Below, one piece after another: positions 1 through 9,681 of a stretch of 64,000 nt of DNA. Each line of letters opens with the position of its first letter. Within the stretch, counting starts at the first letter, position 1. A model generated the notes under the pieces. It was not told where the DNA came from. It was given only the letters and a program-made list of their open reading frames with translations, and did no database searches. The stretch comes from Symsagittifera roscoffensis. Its lineage: Eukaryota; Xenacoelomorpha; Acoela; Convolutidae. The stretch lies in contig NC_087069.1 in NCBI RefSeq assembly GCF_963678635.1, forward strand, positions 7,700,633 through 7,764,632, in the 5' to 3' direction. Both the position numbers and the translations under genes were made by a program.

Positions 1-2450
1 TCTCTAACAATGAAATCTTTATGTCCTTGTCGAGTTCTGTTTTCATTCATTTTGCCATTTTCTGAAATATCAAGATCGTATTGCCCATTGATGTGTTCGG
101 TGAACAGTAGAAGATCGTGTAGTTCTATGCACATTATGAGCGTGGTAGAAGTTTGCACTTTGCAAGCTTCTGAAGATAGATAATCGAGGACCCGTAAAAC
201 CAGTGCATAGCTTTTTTCTGGCTGCGTTCAATGATTTTAATTTCTCTTTTGTTCAGGAAGACTGCTTGAGCACCGTATGTAAAAAAAATAGGTACTACAT
301 AACCAACATAGTGATTCCGCGCACCCTTAAATGTTTAACACGCTGATACGTTTTTTTCTTAGAAAGAACGGCAATTTCATTGCTTTCGGCGCGCGTTTTT
401 TTGTGTTTTCATACCTCGACAAATTACAGCAGTACGAGATTAATCCAAGATCATTCTGGTTACTGTAACAGCTTAGTCGTTGCTCTTACATCAGAAGACT
501 ATGTTGTTCTCCAAATTTCATTATTTTACACTTATCGACATTGAGGGTCATGTGAAAATGATCACACCATTCAAGGAGCATCTACAAATCATGCTGAAAT
601 GATATTAATTAAGTTGAAATGAATTTATAGTCATCGACGTAACCAAACGTTTTTGATTGCTTGTCGCTGGTGATGTCGTTAATGTACATAACAATCATGA
701 GAGGCCTTGTCGTACGCCACTGTGCACGTCCAAATTTTCTGATCGGGCTTGACGATTTTGTAAGTATTGCTTTTTTGGTTGAGATAGCTGCTAATAGTTT
801 TGAGCAAACTACCTTCAACGACACATTTTTTAGTTTTAATTTCAAAATAGAATGCGATAATCGATCAAACGCTGTTTCAAAGAGAGATAAAAAACAACTA
901 GCTCATCAATTTCCGTTTTGTTTTTGACTTTGAATGTTTCATCAGGAAATTGGATCATTTTTATGATTGTTAATCACCCTGGCCTGAAGCCAAATTGTGA
1001 TTCATCATTTTTATTTTATATTATAGGTATATTTAGTTGTAAGTTGGGTTTTCGAACAATTTTGAAATATTGCACAACAAGCTGATTGGTCGGTAGCGGC
1101 TGATGCACGACTTGTTTCCATTTTGAAAAAAAAGGTTCAATTTGGCCTTTTTATAAGCTATAGGATACACACCTTTGTTGAGACTTATTTGATATGATAA
1201 AAGCGAAGAAAGATTTGGAGAAATTTTTTAAGTTAAGGTTACTAATGTTGTCTCGTACGCAGGCTTCATGTACTTCAAGGTCTTCGAGCACGTGAAAAAA
1301 TTTTGGTTCTTTTAATTTAATGCTTGGGTAGCATCTATTTTATTCAAAAGTTTTTTTGTTAGTTGATGATTGGCCAAAAAACACTTTGAAAAACTCAGTG
1401 TATTTGTATTTTGTGTTTGTTTTTGAGCTTTTCTGACTTTTCGAGACTAGCATTTTTTGATTTTCTTTTTTCCTTTAGATTTTTTTCTAAGTGTGAACTT
1501 TCATGTAAAATCCATGGTGGTAAGCTACTTCTATGTTTTGTTACTCTAGGAAAATTACTCTCCAGTATGTTGCTTAACCATATGTACCATTGTCGTGCTA
1601 ACTCGTCAACATTACTTTTGAAAAAGGAGAAATTGTTTTTCGGTTATAGCCACATCCATTTTTACTTAGTAGCCAGCCTTTTATCCGTGAGCTAATTACA
1701 AAAATCATTGAGAATTTCTGGAGCATAACATCTTAAATCAGTATGGTATGGAAAATGGTCAGAGCATCGTCAAAAAAATCACGGTGCGAATTTTCGTCAA
1801 CATAATTGACTTTACAATTTTTGGGTTTTTCTTAGAAAAATATTCAACAATCATGTTCCAGTATTACCAAGCATCTATTTTAATTTTTCTTCGAAAAGCA
1901 GCTGCAGTTTGTTTTGTTCTTAATCATCATCAGTTTGTAATGTTTCTCAATTTCGTTTGTTGAAATTAATGTCTCCTGTTATTAATATAAACGAGCGATT
2001 GTTGTCATTTTATATTGAGCCAGAGTATATTTTGCCAATCAAAAATTTCGCTCTGTCCATCGAAATGTGCTTTATCTTGGCGTATTGCTCATGCAGCTTT
2101 AAAAAACTACTAATAATCATATCAATTGAACTGCAACACAACTTTTTAATTGTGTTGCATATACCAGTGTTTCACAGAGGTATATGATCATGAACATGCT
2201 TTTATGTTTTTAATGAGACTAAAGCACCGCCGTGTTTGGTCAAAATATTAAAACATTTTCCAGAAGAGAGCATCATTTTGGTTTCTTCCCCAACCAAGTT
2301 TCGGTGACGCAAAAAATCATAGCAATATAAACTAAGCAGTTTGAGAAAAGGAACCTCCGCTTAAGGTCAATCAGATCCCGTACATTATAAGTCAGTATGC
2401 TCGCATGACTTTGCTTTGTCGAGTTAACCTCGAGTCATCGATTAGTTATT
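1..2450 (-). mobile_element. LINE ORF2 remnant (endonuclease and reverse transcriptase)
   Basis: Decayed non-LTR retrotransposon read on the minus strand and cut by the window start. At about 2,285-2,400 the minus strand reads an AP-endonuclease start: 'TYNVRDL', then 20-odd residues, then 'CVTETWLGKK', the usual N-x-R-x-L and TETWL motifs. A following stretch near 2,230-2,280 reads 'KHGGALVSLK', matching the next endonuclease block. At 609-845 an open frame ends in 'YINDI' and 'FGYVDDYKF', the palm catalytic motif of LINE reverse transcriptase, and around 508-590 comes 'WCDHFHMTLNVDKCKIM', the block that follows the palm. Several frameshifts and stops separate the blocks, so the copy is dead. 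ORF1 lies just upstream at 3,371-3,667. Family is CR1/Jockey-like by motif; finer placement is not possible by eye. Confidence 0.72.
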
Positions 2451-3370
2451 TTTTATCTATTTGGTGCGGCTTTTCTGTTAAAATTCTAGACCGCCTAGCT
2501 GTAAGTTTTGTCTTTCTGCTCCGTTTTTTATCAAGTTTTTTCTCTTTCTTAATAATTTTTTGTGAGTTCTTGGGGACTAAAATATTTACTGATAATTACT
2601 GATTTTCTGTACGCTTTTAGCTTGTGTCGTGAGTTATGTATTGTGTACTATACTCATAGAGTAATTTCAGATAGGGTACACCGTCTTCTCGTCACGCTAT
2701 CTTATTTTCGGCCGGATAGATTCGTGCAACTTCTTAGTCTAATACCGATCCTAATCTTTCTCTTATACCTACTAGTCTCAACAAATCTAGTTTACATCGG
2801 TTTGCGCTAGTTAGTTCCAGAATGAGAACAACTGTATTCTAAGTTTATTTCAAAATGTTCTGGTGTTGAAACTACAAGTAGTTTCAACACTTTACAAATA
2901 AATAGTTTGTTAGTTTGATGGAGTATGATAGGTTAGTATTTAATATTTTATAGAGATAAAATATCATAATAATAACCAATGATATAAATCAAGTTTAGAT
3001 CTGGTTCCAGTAGCGAAGAAAGTATCAGTCTACGTTGCCAAGGATTTGCAATTTTCACCATCAGTTTTCTGTCTCGATTTTTTTCTCAATCTATGTTCAT
3101 CTTTTATTTCACTATCAATTGCCGTATAAGAGAAAATTCGAGTCACCTAGGTTTTGTTCTCTTCGATACAATCTAGTTGAAGTTCCGCTTTCGACTCGTT
3201 TACACCTCTAATGCGTATCCCGTCAAGAACTTGACCAAAATGAGACTGTTGTTTATTTTCTTCAGTCTTTTGAGTTTGATTAATTGCGCTTTTTTCACAA
3301 AAAAAAATCTTTTTCCAGGGAAGTTAAAATATTTGATACTTGCTCTAATTTGTTCGAAAGAAGAGTGAAC
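2451..3370. other. spacer between LINE ORF1 and ORF2 blocks
   Basis: AT-rich stretch between the PHD-like ORF1 and the endonuclease block of the minus-strand LINE. The minus strand is mostly broken by stops; it probably held the rest of ORF1 and the start of ORF2. The only clear structure is a perfect hairpin at 2,863-2,890. Confidence 0.4.
2863..2890. repeat. perfect 13-bp inverted repeat (hairpin)
   Basis: Two 13-base arms, GTGTTGAAACTAC and its exact reverse complement, are separated by only two bases (AA). The surrounding DNA is AT-rich and shows no coding frame. It lies inside the LINE spacer and has no counterpart in the right flank. Confidence 0.8.
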
Positions 3371-3667
3371 CTATCCTTTGGCCGAGGACTGTTGCTCAAA
3401 GGATTTGTCACGTCCACTTCTGATACAGGAATTACACAGAAGTAACACGTTAGTAGCCACTTCCAGAATGCCATCCACTGCTTTCTTCGACACTCCAGTG
3501 AATTCTGTTGTGAAGTGCATTTGATCCCCACAGCAAAAACATCGATAGAATTTGTCTCTAGCTGTGATAGCTGTATCGCACGTCTTGCAGATCCCAGCCA
3601 AAGATACACCAGCCATCTGTTCTGTTCCACTCATTAAGCGAAATGTGCGCTGCGCTTTCGAACTCAT
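3371..3667 (-). CDS. LINE ORF1-like protein with PHD-type zinc finger (fragment)
   Basis: A 98-residue frame starting with ATG at 3,667. Cysteine pairs run as C-x2-C (residues near 28-31), C-x2-C (near 43-46, 'CFCCGD'), an 'MHF' at the histidine position, and C-x2-C near the end ('LLLCNSC'). This spacing is that of PHD-like fingers commonly found in ORF1 of CR1-type LINEs ('FH..C.G.S' then a final C-x2-C); here the cysteine that usually follows the histidine is missing. It sits directly upstream, on the same strand, of the endonuclease/reverse transcriptase remnant, which supports ORF1 of the same element. A host PHD gene fragment is the alternative. The frame stops early, so the coiled-coil or nucleic-acid binding part is absent. 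Confidence 0.55.
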   Translation of the reverse strand: MSSKAQRTFRLMSGTEQMAGVSLAGICKTCDTAITARDKFYRCFCCGDQMHFTTEFTGVSKKAVDGILEVATNVLLLCNSCIRSGRDKSFEQQSSAKG

Positions 3668-3719
3668 TTCAAACTTTAATATAATGATACACTAAGCTGC
3701 ATTGACGATGCTTAGTATT

Positions 3720-4640
3720 AAAAAAATCTTGCTTAAAAACGCAGTTAGTGTTGAGAAACCCAAAAAGCCAAAAACTGACAAATTAAATAAATTTGCCTAG
3801 AAGAACTACATCAAAATGAAACTCTTCAATTTTGAAGAAAAGACACATCGCTTTCTTTTCCAGCCCCCGTTTTTCTATTGTTTTCCCAATTAGAACTTAA
3901 GGAAGCCTCTCGAATCACCTTTTTATGGAGCTCTATCGCTGGAGCCATCCAAGCAGCTATATGCTTGGTTAGGGAAAGAACAGCTCAAAGTCTCTCTGGA
4001 GTTGCCCTAGACGTCATGGGTTTTCAAAGAGTTTTGTTGATGTTGTAGATCGGTGCTAGAGAAGAGATTTTTTATGGGTGTTTTTCGAGTCTAGAGTTTT
4101 TGGTACTGCAAATCTTGCAAAGACTGCTGACAGACAAATCTTGACAGCTAAGTAGTTCTGTCATTGGTCGTGGTCGGAAATATTCAATCTAGCCGTTTCC
4201 TGCATCAACAACAACCAATCTCTAAAAACATATAGAATCTGAAAATATACAAATCCGAGCAGCTTCAGAAAGGATTCCTAGAAAGTCGTCATCAGATTCT
4301 TCTTGATTCTGAAGTGTCAAAAGAAATCTGGCTAGTTCAGCAAGGCCACAGTTTCCCCTGGGTCTGCAGTAGTATCGTACCACAATGTGGATCTCATCGG
4401 AGATCATCTCGCTGAGATTTTTTGTCAAAAATGTACTCAAGAACTTCAAGATTGCTTGCTATACACATTGATTGAGGAAAAATGTCGTCCTTTGAATGTT
4501 TGCGTCATTCATTCCGTCTGCAGCCGTGTAGGTGTTCTTCTCTGAGCGTGCTCTCACAAGAAAAACAATTGGCCAAACCAATGTCTCTTCAGCTGGATAA
4601 ATGAAAGTTCTACACCACTTTTTTTAGATCTGTGCAAGGC
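3720..4640 (-). pseudogene. Ty3/gypsy integrase and 3' remnant (left arm)
   Basis: Minus-strand gypsy debris pairing with the better preserved copy at 54,640-56,580. At 4,085-4,205 the minus strand reads 'RLVVVDAGNG' then a stop, and downstream a segment matching the 'SLCKICSTK' end, which lines up with the integrase core 'LVVADAGSDWIEAF' of the right arm. 3,794-4,020 matches the right-arm sequence downstream of integrase (probably the 3' untranslated or LTR part). The 75-residue frame at 4,222-4,449 ('FLTKNLSEM...') is not recognisable. No reverse transcriptase block survives on this side. Confidence 0.55.
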
Positions 4641-5796
4641 AAAAAATTTGTTATAAAGATTTTATTGAGGTTGATAATAGACACAATCTACCTAACTTTT
4701 CGTTAGAATTTTTAGTTAATATCAATCGGAAAAGTACACATAAAAACAAGATATATCAGAAGTGATAATTAAATTTTGTGTTCGCGTGTTTACCTCTTTA
4801 CCAAACATACACTTGACAGATAATGCATGATATTCATGAATACGGTTGATTAACATCAAGAGATTATACTTTTTTATACCATTCGCTATATTTTTTCGCT
4901 CAGATTCCTTCATCAACTGAGCCAAAAAACAACACTAGTTTGATGAAAAGAGTTTTGTTGTAATTTTTAAAGACTGGTCGAAACATTCTGTGCTACTTAC
5001 ACAGTAACCGGCTTTTCTTGTTTCTTATGGTTATTCTCTTCAAATTTTATACTAAAAATTTCATTTATGTTGATTTCTCAGATATTTAGCAGAGAACCAC
5101 GACTGCATTGCAATATTTTTAACGAAATATGAATAGTGCTAACGGGGGACAAACCTGCCGAAAAACAAATTACATCAACCAAGAATTTTCTCACAAAATA
5201 AAACACACATATTTAAAGGGTAAGAACTTAACAGAAAATTGCAGATCGGCATTTGCCATTTAAATTGAGCATGCAATTGAAACAGTATTTCGTTTCGAGT
5301 GAATGTTTTCTGTGGTTGAAAATGAGGGCAGTTGATTTTTTTTTGTCAGATATCGACATCTTGTCTCTTGAAACCTTAAAAACAATAGTTGTGGCTCACA
5401 AAAACGCAGATTGTCGCTTTTGGTTGTTTTGATTATAGAAAAGATTCTGAACTACGTAATTAACAATTAAGTTAAAACTTTGCCTGCAAAAAAGATTCTG
5501 CGAAAAAAATTATTTGAGCATAGAACTAATTTTGCGACCTTGTAAAATAGTTCAAGTTTTTGTAATTATTTATTTTTTCAAAAATTTGTTTTAATAATCT
5601 TTAATTTTATGGTTTTCTGAGAAGGTATGTTTAAGGTTTTGAAGCCTAGTTTTTAAATATTTTTTTTCAATAATTTTTTTCTGGCTTTTATTTGGTCCAT
5701 TAGCTACTATGAAAATTGTAGGCTTTTTGTTCTTGGCAGAATCTTGCATGACTTTGGCAAAATTACTAAATTTAGATGAAAACACTCGGTAGTAAA
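4641..5796. other. arm sequence without gene
   Basis: AT-rich sequence pairing with 53,701-54,640 of the right arm. Clear anchors include the reverse-complement match of 4,832-4,860 and of 5,150-5,200 with 54,240-54,275. No coding frame is conserved between the arms and no earlier protease exon (His or Asp catalytic blocks) was found. Confidence 0.5.
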
Positions 5797-6228
5797 CAGG
5801 GGCGGATCTAGGATTTTCTCGAGGGGGGGGGGGCGGATTTTCAAAAAATTTTCGAAAATTTTTACGACCTTTTTTTTTTAGGTCGATCAGATTGATTTTC
5901 CGAGCTCTCCCAAAGCAGTAAAAAGACCCTGTTTTGGCCAAATTTTCTGTGCCGCAGGCAATTTTTTGAAAAAACAGGTCAAAAAAGCCGTTTTTGGGCA
6001 CTTTTTGGAAAACTTTGACAAAAAAACGCGTTTTTTGGCGCGCGCTCCCCCTCAAAACTAGTATATATTGGCGCCGAAGGCGCCTTTAGAAAAATTTTTG
6101 GGTCGGTCGGCCAAAATTGGATTTCTTAAAAAGTACCAAAGGGGGGACCCTTTGGGTTGGCAGGGGTTCGAATCCCTGAGGAGGTGGGGGGCGTCCGCCG
6201 CCCCGCCCCCCCCCTAAATCCGCCCCTG
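5797..6228. mobile_element. hAT-type MITE, 432 bp, with 8-bp target duplication
   Basis: Begins CAGGGGCGGATCTAGG followed by a run of G, and ends with the reverse complement form CTAAATCCGCCCCTG. It is flanked on both sides by the perfect 8-bp repeat GTAGTAAA (5,789-5,796 and 6,229-6,236), the target-site length of hAT elements. The right arm has the empty site at 53,693-53,705, so the insertion came after the arms formed. The 3' portion (from about 6,070) resembles the 3' end of the larger hAT at 7,591-9,681, including the GGCGCCGAAGGCGC-like block, so this is likely a deletion derivative of a related element. It includes a T-arm-like GGGGTTCGAATCCC near 6,165. Confidence 0.93.
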
Positions 6229-6260
6229 GTAGTAAATAGTAATTAAAACTGTGGTTTTAG

Positions 6261-7531
6261 GTGACTGCGGGAGTGGTTTATCCAGTCGAAAACAAATCTG
6301 CCTGCTCGGAAACAACAAAGACAGCTGTCAAGGAGACTCGGGTGGGGGCTTCTATCTTCTACCAACATCCCTAACACCCACCCACTAGACATAAGTAAGC
6401 CGAAGTTGAGTGGACAGTAATGATCACTGATGAAAATTTGCTGATCTAGTTTTAACATCAGCTTCATGCAGAATTCCTTGTCAAAAATTAATAGATTAGC
6501 AATTTTTGATCAATCACTTTACATAGATTACCGATGATTTATCGATGATTTAACGCTTGAAAATAAATGCTAACTTTTTCAGATTTTCCTCCTTTGACTC
6601 AGGGCTAATTAAATGAAACACAGAACAACAAAAAGGATATACATTTTTTGCCTTTAAAAGGGGGGTTGGGGTGGTTGTTGGCTGGGGTGGTTAAGTATTG
6701 AAGTTTGATACCAGTGTGATAGTGGAGTCACGTGAAATTAAAAGGGTGCATAAAGTAAAAACTTCAATTTTTTGTCCCGGTGATATAAAAATCTGAATGA
6801 TAAATTAGAGTTAATAAGGCAGGTTAGGTTCATAATATTTGAAAAAGTTTGAAAAGATGAAGCGTCGTCTATTGATTAACTTCCGCAACGCGAGCTTTGG
6901 TGGATTTTAATGGATTATAATGGACTTCTTGAGACCAAATTGTTCCATCATAATTCATTACAATTAAAAAACTCATACGTCGAAATTCATACGCCGAAAA
7001 AACTCATACGTCGATTAATTTGTCATTACAATCAATTATTTCTGAAAAAAGTTCATTATTATCCATTATAATTAAATATAATTTACTTTTTGGAAATATT
7101 TTAGTTTATTTTGATCTCAACCAGGGCGCAGCTTTGATTTCAGGAGTATATGACGAACTGCTGCAATAAGTCTAAAAAGGGAATGTTTCCACAAACAATA
7201 AAAAACGTATCTTTTTATGTTGTTAAGAAGCGTTTTAAAAGGTAAATTATCAATTTTAAAAAATTCTAAAAGACTTATTAGCTAAAATTTTTTTATATCA
7301 ATTGGGCATTTTAATTTTCATAACAATTTTTCTTATTAAAAACATGCCAGCTGGGGGAAGGGGTTGGATGGTAGAAGAACTCTGCTCTTAGGCGGACCCG
7401 CCTACCCTTTGACTAGTAATGGACCCGTTTGCCTCTATGGGATTGTGAGCTTCGGAAGCGAAGATTGCAATGGATGGGGCGTGTACACCCGTGTATCCAA
7501 TTATAAGAACTGGATCAAGCAAAATATGTAA
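6261..7531 (+). CDS. trypsin-like serine protease, last two exons (5' incomplete), left copy
   Basis: Join 6,261-6,341 and 7,392-7,531. The first exon follows a TTTTAG acceptor and reads ...'ICLLGNNKDSCQGDSG'; splicing at the GT of 6,342 to the AG at 7,390-7,391 gives 'GDSGGPAYPL', restoring the conserved motif around the catalytic serine across a phase-1 intron of 1,050 bp. The second exon continues 'VCLYGIVSFGSEDCNGWGV' and 'YTRVSNYKNWIKQNM' then TAA, the standard S1 chymotrypsin-family C-terminus. The aspartate six residues before the serine (KDSC) predicts trypsin-like cleavage after Lys/Arg. An AATAAA at 7,567-7,572 follows the stop. The exons with the catalytic His and Asp were not found, so the copy may be a truncated duplicate or the upstream exons may have been replaced by the gypsy debris. 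Both arms keep these exons open. Confidence 0.85.
6342..7391 (+). other. protease intron with AT-rich ATTATAATGGA-type repeat
   Basis: Intron of the protease model. At about 6,895-7,085 it holds an AT-rich repeat built on TGGATTATAATGG and TTATTATCCATTATAATT; the same block is at 52,850-53,030 in the right arm and a relative lies at about 57,440-57,600 outside the arms. It is probably a short nonautonomous element, but no clean ends or target duplication were seen. The 74-residue open frame on the minus strand at 6,243-6,467 is only the antisense of the protease exon. Confidence 0.5.
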
Positions 7532-7590
7532 CATTGATTGTTACAACAAAAATAGCCAAATAACTGAATAAACCAAGAAATACTTGTAAT

Positions 7591-9681
7591 CAGGGGCGGA
7601 TTGTGGATTTTATTGAGGGGGACGCGGACTGACAAAAACATTTTGAGTTATATGCAATGATAAATAAACGAAACCAAAAAGAAATCAATCTTTCAACTTT
7701 TTGAGGCAAATCTGTCAATGATATCCTCGTCTTTTATTTCCACATCTTTGTGGTTGTAAATCAGCGCCAAACTTGAGGGTCGATCCTCTTTCATATTGGA
7801 GCAGAGGTAAATTTTCAGTAACTTCATGCTCGAAAAAGAGCGCTCAGCAGTGCATAGAGTCACTGGGAGGGTAGCGCCATTTTGCAGTATTGCAAAAGGC
7901 TATTGACATTGTGGATTTGTGATACACTCTGAAAGCAATTCTGTAGTTTTCTGGTGTATCGGTGTACAGCGGAAGGGCCGAATGTTTTTTCGCTGGGGAA
8001 ACACCTTCTGGGAGCACGCTTTCGTATAACCGGACTAGATAATTGAAGTGTTCCTGCATCTTTCTCGGGTATCCAAAGGGGCAGCAGCTTGCACACTTGG
8101 ACACATGAAGAAGCTGCACCAATGGAGCGTTTCTTGGGGTACATCGGGATAAAGTCAAGAAAGGGCAGGTAAACGATATATCTTAAGTTGTCACAAGCCG
8201 ATGACGCTATGGGAGGTCTGCCTCTTTGGCCCTCTATCTGAATATCATCAAGCTTTGCAGCGTCGAAAAGAACTTTTTCGTAGCGGCCACTGCCTTCATG
8301 ATCGCGATTTTTTTGAACGATTTGACCCAAGTTCCGAATATCATCTTTGACAGAGGCAGTTCTAGCGAAGGTCCCTAAAGAGCAAAGCTGGCAGATTTAG
8401 TCGCTCCTTGCAGGTGTTTCATTGTCATCAATGCAATCAGGAGTTCAGATCCCATCATGCTAGCCAGATAAGGACGGCAGTCGGATGCATAGCTTTCCCC
8501 AGGCCAATTGTCGATGTCTTCTAACTTCAATTGAAAGCTTGAGCAGGATAAGAGTGAGAACAGAATCCTGTCATTCAACCCATCGAGTGTCATTCATCTT
8601 TGGTCTTGCTGTCTTGCTAGCTTCAGGCTGCAATTTCCGTTTGTTCTAACAGAAGTTATCAGAAAATTTCGTAGAGCCGCAAAATAAGGCAATGCTTTAG
8701 GAAATCACTGCAAAAGCACGGCCTATAAGAAGAATTGATGTGGATCTAGCTAATTTCAGAGGCGTGAAAACTTCTTGAACGGCTTGTTGACAAGCTGAAT
8801 CTGTGTTGAGCCGCCTGCTCTCTTTTTTTATTCCAGGTCAGCAGAGCACAAACAGTAGTGACAGTACGGTCCCTCTTGGACCAAGGAGTAAGCGAGGAAC
8901 TGGAATCTTTCCAGGTGTTGGGGGGGGGGGGGGTGCAAGTATTCGTTTTTCTTGTTTTCCCTGTTTCGTCATAAATCAAATGGTCAAAAAAGGTGGCAAG
9001 CATGATGTCCATGTCTATGAACAGTGAGCTGAAGTTGTAGATGCCGACGTCAATGTAGCAGGGAGAAAGTTGAGCTTCAAAGACAGCGAAGATAAAGAAT
9101 TAACTGATGAAAGTGTTTAATTTTTTTTAGCGGCTAAAGGAGCCAATGGCTTGATCCTCGAAGTACCAGGAAAGGGCGTTGGGTTATCCAGCTCAGGAGT
9201 GGATACACTGGATGAGGATGGTAATCCTAGGTCCACTGGGGAACAAAACCTTGAGCGTTTTGAAGTCAAAAGTTTTGGGGGCCTTGGAAGCAGCTCGCTT
9301 TGACATCTGGAAGGTTGAAATTGAAAACCAGGGTCCAAACCTGAGTTCAGTGTGAAGTCCAGTGGAGAAGGTTTCAAAATGAGCATTGTATTTTCGAACG
9401 GGGTTTAAACGGCGGGTTGGCAATTATTTTTGAACGGCCGATTGACAAGTACATGGTAGCAGGTGCCTGCCTCAAGCATAAAATGAGTCCATTTTGAGGC
9501 CTCAAGAAAGACGCATTTTCGCACCTTAAATTTTTTTTCAAGGAACAAAGACACCGGCGCCGAAAGCGCGTAAAAACTAAATTTAAGTAAAATGTCCAAA
9601 GAGCGAGCCTTTGGAATTGGTTATGGTCGAATTCCTGAAGGAGGAAGGCGTCCGCAACCCATCCCCCTAAAACCGCCCCTG
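7591..9681 (-). mobile_element. hAT transposon with decayed transposase, left copy
   Basis: Ends are CAGGGGCGGATT at 7,591 and CCGCCCCTG at 9,681; flanks CTTGTAAT and CTTCTAAG look like a worn 8-bp target duplication. On the minus strand, transposase blocks survive in different frames. Near 8,375-8,593: 'ASMMGSELLIALMTMKHLQG'. At 7,860-8,330: 'SACDNLRYIVYLPFLDF'. Near 7,700-7,860: 'CTAERSFSSMKLLKIYL', 'RPSSLALIY' and 'DIIDRFASKS'. The last group is the hAT C-terminal dimerisation domain as in ZMYM/ZBED-like transposases. Upstream (8,740-9,390) lies a proline-rich N-terminal part with a run of about 13 G. Stops and frameshifts make it inactive. The paired copy is 50,255-52,353, so insertion preceded the palindrome. 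Confidence 0.85.

Noticed and set aside
1411-2810. Series of plus-strand hydrophobic ORFs in the left flank
   Set aside because: Antisense of the LINE endonuclease/reverse transcriptase region; no motif and no supporting context.
5591-6055. 154-residue minus-strand ORF
   Set aside because: It spans the end of the hAT MITE and arm DNA; the MITE is absent from the other arm, so the frame is a chance product of insertion.
6150-6185. tRNA gene suggested by GGGGTTCGAATCCC
   Set aside because: Only a T-arm-like word is present; no acceptor, D or anticodon stems, and it lies inside a MITE.
6243-6467. 74-residue ORF kept in both arms (also 53,462-53,686)
   Set aside because: It is the exact antisense of the protease active-site exon, which explains its conservation.
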